Origin: Styela clava
Taxonomy: Eukaryota; Chordata; Ascidiacea; Stolidobranchia; Styelidae
Length of the DNA stretch: 64,000 nucleotides
NCBI RefSeq assembly: GCF_964204865.1
Contig: NC_135260.1
Coordinates: forward strand, 9,176,001-9,240,000
Reading direction: 5' to 3'
Part shown: positions 1 to 12,400 of the stretch, piece after piece
Layout of the letters: each line of letters starts with the position of its first letter
Position numbering within the stretch: position 1 is the first letter of the stretch
The notes under the pieces: generated by a model
What the model saw: the letters and a program-made list of their open reading frames with translations, nothing else
Database searches by the model: none
What the model was told of the DNA's origin: nothing
Program-made: the position numbers and the translations under genes

Positions 1-487
1 GATTGATTTGAAACCAAGGTATAGCAGAAGGTATAACAAGGTATAACTTACCGGTATCAATATTACATGACATGTTGTCAATTTTGCATCTCACGGTTTG
101 TTGTACTTGTAAATGAGATTATAATTTTAATTTCATTGCTGCTTAATTTCGCTTCTAGTTAGAAGAATGTTCAATTTCATTTATATCTTCCAAAAATAAA
201 AAAAACAAACATAGGATACTTCTGTGTGTTTTATTCATATTCTGTGTTCTTAAATTCACTGGTTCAAAATAACTTCAATTTATTAATGTTTGAAAGTCAT
301 TTTTCTGGGTTTACTGCAATCATTTCATCCTTGTGTGGTTATAATAGGACACAAATTAAAATATATTAACATAGCATATATGCTGTAACAAGCTTGTTCT
401 CAATGAAAGCAATGTTTTTTCATAGTGTACAGTGATCGTTCAATGAAAATATATCCTAAGTTTTAAAAATATTCATTTCATTAACAG

Positions 488-3400
488 CTACGACTAGTTT
501 AGAAAATGGAGGAAGTGGTTTTTCATCAGGAAAGGGAAGTCAGGAAGAACAACAATCTCTAGAAGGTGAGCAAAATATTCTGTATGTGATAATCACTTAA
601 AGGATAAATCGTCTGGCTGAAAACACCAGCAGAAGCCAAGCAATTAGGTCTGACTACTCGAGTTAATCTTATTGAGCCAAAAGGTCCATGTCGACTGAAA
701 CATTGGTACGACTTGAAGGCAAAGTATTTCCTTCCAATCTACGTGTTGAATATTCCCGACTCCTTGCCATTCCTTTCTAATTATTTTGAATAGCATGACT
801 ATTCAATTTGAAAAATGAAATTTGATTATATGTGCTAAAGCATCTTGTCACACGTGTATAATCCATCCATATTATTGAAACCACTTGTTTGTAATTAAAA
901 AAGATGCATGATTCAAATATGACGAATATTTTTAGTAGTACAACTTTTTATAATTTGCAATTCAAGAGTCTCGCTGCACACTAACACAAATATATTTCTG
1001 TAACGTTTCAACTTTTTATGTTTGACTTTTCTGATGTTTTTATATATCTTGCTTTTATTGTTTGAAGAATGAAGATTTATCAACTTAACTTTTTATGCAA
1101 TGCTTATTCATGCATTTTGCTCTGAATGAGGGTTTGGTTTAAGAACCTGAAGCTTTTTGGTTCGGCATTCCGTACCCAATTTATTACATCCTGGGTGAGG
1201 TAGTGGGCATGGGATTTGAAACCCGCGATGCCAACACAGTAAAATCTAACTCTTTCGTTTGACAATTCATATATAACATTTATGACAGATGCAACAGATA
1301 GAAAAAATGGTTTTGCATCAGGTGATGGGAGTGGACAAAATCCAAAATCTGAAACCGGTAAGTAGTGCCACTCAGATCATAAAACACCAGATAACAGATA
1401 TAGACCCTGATAGTCTGACTTCAAATACTAAGTTTAAACAAGCTTTGTCTTGCCAGATATCGGGTTTCCAGACTCCATGTCTCTATTTATAGTATTTATT
1501 GCCAATAAAATAATTAATGTGTGATAATCCATCGTTAAAGGAAAGCAGGTGGTGATTAAACTTTCCTTATGAATTTTTTTTAATAAATAGCTGTTTTGTA
1601 ATTGATTTCCTTTGAGTAGCGTCTTCATGGTAATTGATATTATTACGATAGTATCTTTTCCTGTCATTTGCTGTATCATATGTAAACTTATGACGAGTTT
1701 TTTCATTTTATTTCTGTTAATATGCAATCAAGGTATGGTGGTCTATCTATTATTTTTGTCCTGAAAATTATTTTACTGGGATGGTTCAAGTCTAAGATTC
1801 ATAACTGATTACAACCTAGTTTATTATTGTATTAGTAGTGAATTCAAGATGTAGGATTTTAGTAAACAGGAAATCTGCGGAACGGGCTTAATCCAATGAT
1901 AGACCACTGTTTGTTCTGGTTACCCGATGCCAATTAAGATTTTTCATATGCTATAGTGTTAGACTAAAGTATGATGACCCGAGGTAAAATCTCAGGTGCA
2001 AATCCCATTCTCTCTACTTCACCGGGGGTGTAATAAATTGGCTAGGTAATGTCAAACCAGAAAGATTTCTGTACTTTTAAACTATAGTAGCGTTTACCTA
2101 GCAGTTGCTGTTTATTCAGAGCTTTGTTCAAGAAATATCATAGAAAGCTCAAGGCAGTATACATAAACCGATATCTTCTGGCTTGTCATCCAGCATTTGA
2201 ACCCCAGATTTTCAGATGACATAGTTGTATGTAATGCGTTCATGTCTTATTTTATGTAGGTTCAGGCTACGCACAGGAAGGCCAATCTGGTGATGGAATT
2301 GAATCAGAATATGAACATCGTAAGTACTATAAATTTCACTATTGTAAATGTGCACAGTCATGCAACTTGATTTAGGAACTGTGCTTACTCACTATAATTA
2401 TATACCGGTATCCGTCATGTTCTAGAACAGTGGTTCCCAACCGGGGCCTCAGGACCTCGATATTAGGTACCAAAAAGATTTTACTGCGATTAATTTTGCA
2501 TGCTCATCCTTTATTTTAGTGAAGGTTGCTCAGCTGGTGAATCTTTATTTCCGAATAACAGTGAATATACTTTTTGAAAATTGAATTACATAGGTTAGGT
2601 ACCGGTATCTGATTATTCATCATCAAGTTTCACTGCTTTTTGGCACTTGAAATCTTTTTGGTCTTTCAAGAATAGTTAACACTAATTATTCTGTTGAATT
2701 GTTTCTACAGAGTGGGCTAAAACACCCATGGACAAAATATATTGGGAACCTATATGGAGACATGAAGCACCAACTAAAGAAGTCATTGATGAAGGTGATT
2801 TCTGTTAAGGGGATTTCATGGTGCTATCATACTTACTTTATTTATCGAGGTGTTTCTATTTAGCTTTCCAATCAGCTTTTGAGCCATCCGGCTAAGCCAC
2901 AGCTAGAAATCAGCTTCAATTTTATTTTTTTCCCTCATTTATTTTATTTTATAATAACTCAATATGGCTTGAGTGAATTTAGTGAAAAGACTTTACCTTT
3001 GTGGGGTGGTTGACTGCAGTATTCAATTTGAGTTGTAACTTAGAAGGTTTTGTTTTGCATATTGAGCAATGAAGAACGGTTTTAAGAGCTTATAACTTCG
3101 AAAAGGGTGAACTTGACTCATCGTAGACTTCAAGAAAATAGAAATCAACTAATTTTACTTTATTTAATTGTTTCATAAGCATGTCTTGGAATTGAGCATA
3201 AAAAGTATATATATTCAGAAGCAGTGTTAACTCTAAGCAAATTATGAGTGCGAAAGTGCTTCGCAGTCGAAAAAAAAAGTGCGAAAGTGCTTTTGCCGAT
3301 TTTAACAAGTTAGGTGCCCTAGCCTTTCATATAACCCATTTAAAACGGCATAGATACTCAAAAAAGCGCTCCTCCGGTTAATATTATGAATTAAAGAGAA

Positions 3401-6400
3401 GCCTTTTCGTTAACCGAGTTCCCTTCAAGCGAATTCATGTTTAATTAAAACAAGCGAATTCATCGGCACCCAAATAACATCTGCTAACACTTGCCCCGGA
3501 CAAAACTTTCATGCAATGTATCAGGGTGTCAGTTGCTTACTCGCGTAAACAGCAAAGACTTTCACATTTGTTACTCCTTCCATCTAACAGACACGAGGTT
3601 TAAAAGATAGGTTAACCTACGTTCCCTCCGAAATATTACACAGGATACTCCCCTGTTTTAGGAGATAGGTTGACCTACTTTCCTTTCAAACTTTTTCCTC
3701 CGAAATATTACACAAGATCACTTTGAAAATCCTCCCATTTCGTGAGCTAGCGTGACCTAATTTCTCATTTACATTTATATTATACTATTTCAGAGCTTAC
3801 CCAAAAACAAGTAATTTTTAATGTCGACATGCCTTGGTTTGCGTGCGAGTTAGTTTAAATCGGGCAGAAAACATCATATATTGGCAAAATGTTCAGTAAT
3901 GTCATGTACTTTCAGCATTCATAAATAGCACTCTTTGTAATGCTGCTGACCTAGTATCAAATATTCGCATCACAACGCCACTTGCGAGGTTTCCATATAT
4001 TTCAATTACACTAATAGGAACGATGACACCAAAGTGTTTTCTTTTGCGAAGGTACACTAAATATAACGAGGGTGATTCTTGAGAAAAACATGAATATAAA
4101 ATATAAACGAATGATATGATAGTGGATCCCAAATAATTTTGAGAGTGTCTCGAAATACCAATCCAGTTGATAAATAATTTTTATTCGACCACATGAACGC
4201 TGATACCCTGAAAATTAATGTTGAAAGAGAATTACGCATTCTCAGATATCGGACATCCAGTCGCGATATTCAATCGTTCATATGCACAAATCTCACATTA
4301 ATAGTAATTGCTACCCAAGTTTGTAAAGTTTAGAAACCAAAAAACAGAAAATCACTTATCCTAAAACACAATTAAAATTCAGTCGGCAATAAATTCGTCA
4401 CCAAGACGATGCCATACAAAACAAAAAAGATTTGGTCGCGAGAGTTAGGTGAGATGCTGCCGTTGTTTTTCAAGCAGAATGTAAAAAAAATTATAATTAA
4501 TAAACGGGAGTTACGACGCCCTTTACACATCGTGTGTATTAAACTTCCCTGGTAAGTACTTTGGTAAGTACTATTATTATTGTACTTATACACCTGTTGG
4601 AGTATTTCGGACAATTTCGAATTTAAAATAAATGAAAACCCGACATATAATAAAGAAGCAAAATGAACATTTATTGAAAAAGTTATTATTTAAGAAAGAC
4701 AACATGATCGTCCTATTCCGCCAAAACCTCGATGTTCGCAAGTGAGATGATAAATAAATACTTCCCTGTATTCGATCAATTACCTTTAGCGTATCGTTGT
4801 TCTGCCAACAAACAGCCTGGTGCAAAATATTTCCATATCATACCCTCGCGTATGTACTTTCTATTAGCTCTTTAGTGATCCCTTCCATCCTTGGCCATGT
4901 TTCGTCATGTCATGTTTCGAATATGTGAACATTTTATTCGACCATACATGGCCGGCGGGATGTTAAAATTGTAAACAAGAGAGAGGTAAAATCAATCGTG
5001 AATTTCGTTATAACGGCTCGTTTACGAATTGTTGCGCCTGTTATCGTCGAGAATGATTAAATTTGTTGTATTTTGAGGCATTTAAGTAGTAATAATCCGG
5101 GCATGACATCATCAAAATCGTCAAGTGAGATCTTGAAATCGCAAATTCCGTGAATAAAATTGTGAATTATTCGGTAACGAATTCAGCTTTAATGACCGTC
5201 GGGGTATTGTTTTGTTAAAAATTATTATTAATGTGAGAGCGCCGAAAACATACAGTCCATACCGATGCGACTGCAATTTATATGGTCGCAATTGGTGTGG
5301 CGCGTTTATTAATAGTGTAAAATAAATTAAACAAATATCAATTATAACCAAGCCTGTCAGCGTGTTTATTTTCTGTGGGCAGGAATCGTAAAATACCATC
5401 TTGAGACAAATTCACTTATATTATAAAATCTTAATTTTCAGTTATTATCGTTATACAAATAACGTGTGGCAACTTTTTAATTTATCGTCGACCAAAAAAC
5501 CGCCCCACACTCGTCCAAACGTGTGTCGAGCTTGAACGACAGGAACAGATTCATCGACGACCTTAATTAAGGAAAATATGTATTTTATTGGGAATGCAAA
5601 ATAAATGTAACAAAACGCATTTTTTGTGATATAACTTTGTATTTTCGGAAACGGGTTGCCGTGAAAGGTAAAATTTGATCTAAATTAATCGCAAAAATGT
5701 TTCATTTTAACAGTAACAAAACACATTTTGCGATATAACCTTGTATTTTCGAAAACTGGTGTCCTGAAAAGTAAAATATGATCTAAATTAATCGCAAAAA
5801 TGTTTTATTTTAAATGTAACAAAACACATTTTCACGATATAACCTTGTATTTTCGGAAACAGGTGTCGTGAAAAGTAAAATATGATCTAAATTAATCGCA
5901 AAAATGTTTTATTCAAAATGTAACAAAACACATTTTTCGAGATACAACTGTATTTTCGGATACCGGGTGTCATGAAGAGTAAAACATGATCTGAATTAAT
6001 CGTAAATAATGTTTCATACCAAATGTATCATAACGCATTTTTTGCGATATAACTTTGTATTTTCGAAAACGGGGCGTCACGAAAATTATTAATCTAATGT
6101 TTTTATCTATCGTCTAACTAACGTCTGGAACACATTATTTCCGGGGAGAACTCTAGCCCACGAAACGTCATTTAATTTAAAATAGAGAATGTTTCACGCA
6201 TTTCAAAACGGAAAATCACCAGTAAGTGGACAGGGATTCAACCCTCCGGATTCAGTATTCTATATCCCCCGTGTCAGAACTTTCTGAAGAATGGAACAAA
6301 GAACCCGTCGAACCGCCGCGGAAGAAGGGGAGTATTTTTTGCACTAATAATTAGGGCGTGACAATATCAAAATCGTCAGGAAACTGGTGAATTTGCAAAT

Positions 6401-9400
6401 TCCATAAATAAGATTGTGAATTGCTCAGGTAACATTTTAGCTATAATTATCGCCGGGGTATTGTTTTGTTGAAAACACGTTGAAACTTGAGGGGATTAGT
6501 TACAATTAGCCCTGACCTCTATTAGGCACTCGAAAAAAAAGCACTCGAGCCCAATCTTTTTAGCATTAAGTCGCATACGTAAAATATCCTGTAAAAGAAG
6601 TGCTGTTCATTAACATCATCTCGTCTTATGATTATGACCACGCAGAAATGCCTTTATTGCGAATTATTCAATCACTATTTTAAATCAACTTTCAGGATTG
6701 GCACAATTTCAGATTTGCGAAGTTTATCGCCATAGAAAAACATGAGAAAGTTAATTATCGTCTTGATATATATCTGCATCACAGTATCTGACAATAATAT
6801 TACCATTCGCATAAAATTGGGACGGTAAATTTACAAATCTTGATAGGTAATATTAAAGCCAACGCAAATGTGAGTCCTCAATGTCTTCAACAGCTGTTGC
6901 CGATGTGAACGAACGGGTAAATCCGAAATATAAAACTTCGATGTCCGCCGACCCACAAGAATTCATATTTGTAAAAAAGAGAGGGCGGGAATATAGATTA
7001 CCCAAAACCTGGATATCGCCGCCAAAACGATCGGTGACAAGAACAATTAGCGATTACAACGGAATTAACCAGTAAAAAGGCTTTGTTGCCGATTTTTTAA
7101 TGTTTTCACCACGTTTATTCGGTACTCCTTAAAAATATTCCATTCAAAAAAATATTGAATTTTGCCCACCCGTCCTGACATATCAATGAGAAATAGTTGT
7201 GTAAATATCGCAAAATTCCGGAAAATGCCACGTCCTTTCAACATTGTGATTACAATAAAATGGCACTTAATGGTATTTTGTGAATTTGGTGATTTTGCAA
7301 ATCTGTGACATGCTGCTAAAAGTTTCGTCTGATTTGAAAATCGTGCAGTTTGGTCACAATTCATCCAAAGTGACTATAACACGTTACTAACACTTTTATA
7401 GTCATTTTGAATTCATCGATATCATTGATAGTCACATGACCACTCTCGTTCAAAGAAAACACTGTGTAGTATTCCAACATCTGGTTTCAAACACCCGGGA
7501 GCGTTTTTTGCGGGAGAAGCGGAATCAGTGTGCTTGTATAATAATCATATTATAAACAAGAATCTTGCCGTTAATGCAAAAGCTTTATCTCCTATGTCTG
7601 CATCTCATAGGTTAGAATTCCGGTAAATATCGTTATGATATGCAGAATTGAGTTACGAAAGTACTAGTATGTTACTTATTTGTCAACTTAATACTCGAAA
7701 ATATTTGTTAACTTTGAATTTTTATTCCATTCAAAATCGGAAAAAAGTGCTATTTCTCTTCAAAATCGGAAAAAAGTGCTATTTCGCAGTCCCTGAAAAA
7801 AGTTGCGAAAGTGCTTCGCAATTTTCGCAAAAAAATGCGCTAATAGTGAACACTGTTCAGAAGGTTCAAATTAAGTGAAAACTTGCTAGTTTTTATTACA
7901 TTTTTTGGAAAAAAGTTTTAAAGTGCTTATAACTTTGAAAAATCTAAAATTGACTCAGCTTAGACTTTAAGAAAATGGAATTCAACTCAATATTTTGTGT
8001 AATTCAGATAATATTTTGGAAGATACATTTGTGGCTATATCAACTGGCGTGTCTGGCTCAAAAACAGAACTACATGTTGGTAATGATGTGAAATCTATGA
8101 AACCGAATGGAAAAGTTTACAGGCAAGTGTTTATTTTTGACTGGTTTACTTCATTCCTAATTCCTTTTGTCACTATCCCGGAAGTTGGTTGCGTCATTTA
8201 AGTAGAGGGTAGAGTTTAAAATTAATCAATTTTTACCTGACATGAGATATGGGGTTAGCGGCTCACACAATATTGAATTATCCTATTTGATCCTGTTAAA
8301 TTTCTGTCTGTAAAGAGAAAACTTTTATGTAATAATGCAGATGTGACAATATATAATTTAAATTCTGCCACTGATTTTGGTTTTTTATTTAATTATGTTC
8401 TCAGATTTACGTTTGCACCGGAAGTAGAAGGGAAAAAGTCACGATTGGAAATTGTGACTTGTTTCAGCACAACTAACGATATAATTTCTCGATACAATCG
8501 AATACCAGAGGAACTGGGTACTGGTCATTTTCCTATTGTAAATTATACTCATTGTTCTTCATTGCCTGATTCCATTTTATTCCAATTATACTAGAATAAT
8601 TTATTGGAGATCTCATAAAACAGGGTTTCTGTAACTGGGCCCTTGGTCCTCTGAGTGTCAGAGTGGTTCTATAGGGGCCATAAGCAAAGTACTTGACTTG
8701 TTACGATTCACAATGATTATATTACCAGTAATTAAAGTAAATTGACTGTAATTTGTTTAATTTTTTGATTGTAATTCATTTACTTTCAATCATTAGTTTT
8801 TTTTATTATTATGTAATGGTGCGGATAAAATGACTGATTAAAATGGCTAAGCTAGATATTTTTATATAAGATTTTGGGGTCACAAGTCTTGAGTATCTTC
8901 GGGGGCCACGGATCAACAAAGTTTGAAAACCACTGCATTAAAATTCTCCATATATTGGTGAATTGTGATGTTGAAAACACAGACATGGATTGCTTGTGTC
9001 CGGCCTCGTTTGTTGCTAATCTATTCTATACTAACTTGTCCTATAATATGGAGCTTATAAATAAGAATGATGCATCATTTAATTGTTTTCAAATCATTAG
9101 TTATTAAGCATTCACCACACCACTGAGTTTTTAACCTTAAAATCTTGGTATATAATCCAACAATAGGTGTTTTACGTCCTAATTTTTAAATTTTTCCGGT
9201 CTAAGAAAAAATGGCGTGTGAACATAAATTTGAAGGAAAATATACACATATAATATAGAATTGTGTTAAACTCTTTTGGCAGAATACTTGTTAAAGTCAT
9301 CTTGCCCTATAATCGATCTTCCTCCTGGAAACATTCACACACATGAATATGAAATTTACATTCCGAGAGCCGACTTCAGAATTGATGGTGAATATATTTT

Positions 9401-12400
9401 GACACAGTGGCATGGTAGTCCGGACCCAACAATTCTGCAGGATGAAATGGGTTGCGTAGCTCAAGTTCCAATCTCAAATTTACATAAGATTTGTACTAAA
9501 GGAAGATGTAAACAAGGTATAGTTTTGTTTCTTATGTTATAAATGCTCGTAATCAAACATTTTCCTAATGCTATAAAGTAGGGTTGTGCAATCTGCAGCC
9601 CGTGGGCCAAATGCGGCCCTCAGGGAAAATTTATGCGGCCCGCGGAGAAGTGCCAATTTTGAATGATGTACGACCCACAAAAAAAAAATTCAATTCAATT
9701 TAATTTGTGCGAGTAGTTCCAATCCAATTCCTTAACTTTTCATAGAATGCAATATGCTAATTTATTCTGATTAATCCAGTGACAGTGGTTGACTATTTCA
9801 CCATGTAAATAAATATAATTTAGATTAGTCCAAAAGGCATGCTGTCACAAAGCAAACATTTTATAACATCTCAGGTTTTGTATGTACCATTTCACACCTC
9901 TAAAATACTTTTTTCTTTTTTGCAGGAGCAATATTAGATAGAAATGGGCATTATATTGGAATTCGATACAACCAAGGGGGTTATCCTCCGTTGAGTTTCA
10001 AATTGGAGAAAAAACAGTTTATTATTGTTGCACGATCTGATGAAATGCTCTTCATTGGTAAGGGAGGTTGTGGCCAAACCGAACGTTGTGTGCATCACCC
10101 AAGAATGCATGTGAGTATTATCCTTAATGATAATAGGATTTTGATAATTAACCCGGGAGAGAGGGAAAGTCAACTTAATCATATGCGTCACTCCACAGCC
10201 TCACTCCCCAAATACCCAGACCATGTTGGATATGGATAGGATTTTACATATTTATCCCGGGGGAGAGGAAAGCCGATAAGACGGCTTATCCATATGGCGA
10301 ACCACGGCCTCTCGTCCGGTTACCATTCCAAGTCGGGTATGGGATTAGATTTTACTGTATTGTTTGTTTTCGGAAGCATGGACTTGGTGGTGGAGGAAGC
10401 CGTAACCGACCCACCCAACGACGGCGAGGAGTCCAGCAATCCTCTCGCACATAACCATCCCTGCATGGGATTCGAACCTGCGAACCCACGCAGAGTAATT
10501 AGAGGTGCGGTGGCGAGCGTATTCCTAACGCTTAGCCCGTTGAGCCACACCGCCGCGCCATATGGGATTAGTTAGCCCGGTATTTGTTTCAGATGCATAG
10601 ACTTGGTGGTGGAGGAGGCTTTAATAGTAGTGGAGAGGTGTCCAGCTATACAAACCCATGCAGTGTAATCCGTCAGCACAATGCAAAGTGGTTATTACAT
10701 TGTAAATACTTTTTGAAAACAAGTTGACAAAGACAGTATTAAAGAATTGCTAAAAGTTTCACTGGAGATTGATAATTTCCTCTACTCTTTCCTTTTTCCG
10801 CTCAAATATTATCACCTACCTCTTCTGATATTATTTGTAACTAATTACAGAACAATATCATCTGGAAGTTTCCTGCAGAAAAGTTCAAATTTGATCAATG
10901 GGTTAAGTTCAGATGGGATATTAAGTGGAGTGAATACAGTTCATCAAGCCTTGAATGTAAGTATTACTACCATTTGCCTGCTTTTTTCACTCTTGTCAGG
11001 GCCTCTTTTTAAACCAGGATTCAGTTGATTATAAACTTTATCAGACTCTACAGCCTTCTTTCCAGTTTGCACCAGGTTTTCATGCTGATGTGGAAGACAG
11101 TAAATCTTTTTTACTTCAGCAAACCTTGGAAGGCAAACACTATTTTTAAGTAGAATCTGTGACTTGCCAATCTAAGTCTCTATTGTACTTACATAATTAT
11201 TTTATTGTGCTTCCATTTAGTTGACAATGGTGGTATGAGAACTTCTGATGCTTGGATTAGAGTTTGGATGAATGGTGAAAAAATTGTAGATTGGATTGGA
11301 CCTTGCGGAAGAAACGATTATGGAAAAACACCTTATTTCAAAGCAGGTACACAGCTTATACTTCAAACCTTTGAAATATGTCAGTTGGAAGTTCTTTAAT
11401 ATCATCTTATTATTGCTCCCTTGGGATGAATTTATTTATCCTTGAATCTGAGACATTGAACTGGTTGATTATGCCATACGTCCATAGAACTAGTGACATG
11501 CTTGATATTGCTGATTTACATGCTGTGGGTTTGCATGGTGGTTCACATAATCACTGGTCAGTTACTTACAAGTCCATGAAACTGGAATGATTATGGTGAT
11601 TGGTTAGTTATGCCCATATCTGACATGGCCTGGCAATCAAAGGAGAGAACGAAGATTCACTGTTTTTTCCATCATTAAACATTATTGATATCTTTACTTT
11701 ATATTAGATAATTAGAAATATGTTCTGCTCACCCAGCTATCTGTGTCAATTATTGCAGTAGATATGTAGGATGTCCCTGATGCTTATCCAGATTCCTGTA
11801 TTATCAGATACTTATTGCCTATTATCTCTTTCATAAATTAGAATAACCCTCCCCATAGTGTATCGGTTATACAAAAGTTTGTGCCCAGTCCATGCTCTAT
11901 TTTTTCTTTAGGAATATACAATCCAAGTGGTAGTACTTTTCCAATCAGATTCTTTTTTCGTCGTTACTCTCATGAACATGAAGCAATGGATACTCACAAG
12001 GATGAGGAAGTGAAAAAAACCTTCAAGAAACTGAGAATTTGTTCTAATAACGCCAAAGATATAAATCAAAATGGTAAATCAATATTCAGACTATTTTGTA
12101 TTAGAGAGAGAGAGAGAGAGAGAGAATGCAATGACCCTGTGGTAGAGATGAAGAAATCCTAAGATAATATGTTATTTCAGCATTGTACGAGACATACACA
12201 TGACAGTTAAGTTTAATTGGATTGGTTTTTTAAAGAAATGTAGTATATAGATTCAATTTAAATCCCCAATTTGCTAATTTTTATCATTTTTGTCTTCTTA
12301 GTTTTTTGTAAGTTGTAACCTTGCTTGCTTTAAAAGTGAAGTGGTGTAAACGTATACTTGTGGTTAGTAAAATCCCTTTTAATCTTTTAACAGAATCTTA

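Larger units (their letters stand above)
2795..8007 (+). other. Large intron 4 of the lyase gene, repeat-laden
   Basis: This 5.2 kb intron lies between phase-matched exons, while the other introns of the gene are 0.3-0.9 kb. It holds duplicated segments near both ends (3077-3150 with 7912-7986, and 3247-3303 with 7738-7845), a duplicated block (5098-5220 with 6352-6475) and a tandem array at 5608-6088. I found no exon with good splice sites and phase in it. The only ATG-started ORF of note is at 6881-7075 (64 codons, unrecognised). Confidence 0.6.

Noticed and set aside
5608..6088. CRISPR-like array
   Set aside because: The repeats are about 104 bp and head-to-tail with no unique spacers, and the DNA is eukaryotic.
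6881..7075. 64-codon ATG ORF in lyase intron 4
   Set aside because: No recognisable domain, splice signal or nearby partner exon; of a length expected by chance in 5 kb.
10468..10561. A true tRNA gene on the minus strand (A and B boxes present)
   Set aside because: No closed cloverleaf or acceptor stem pairing that I can trace, B box too far from A box, and partial copies elsewhere carry the same non-tRNA body: it is a SINE head.
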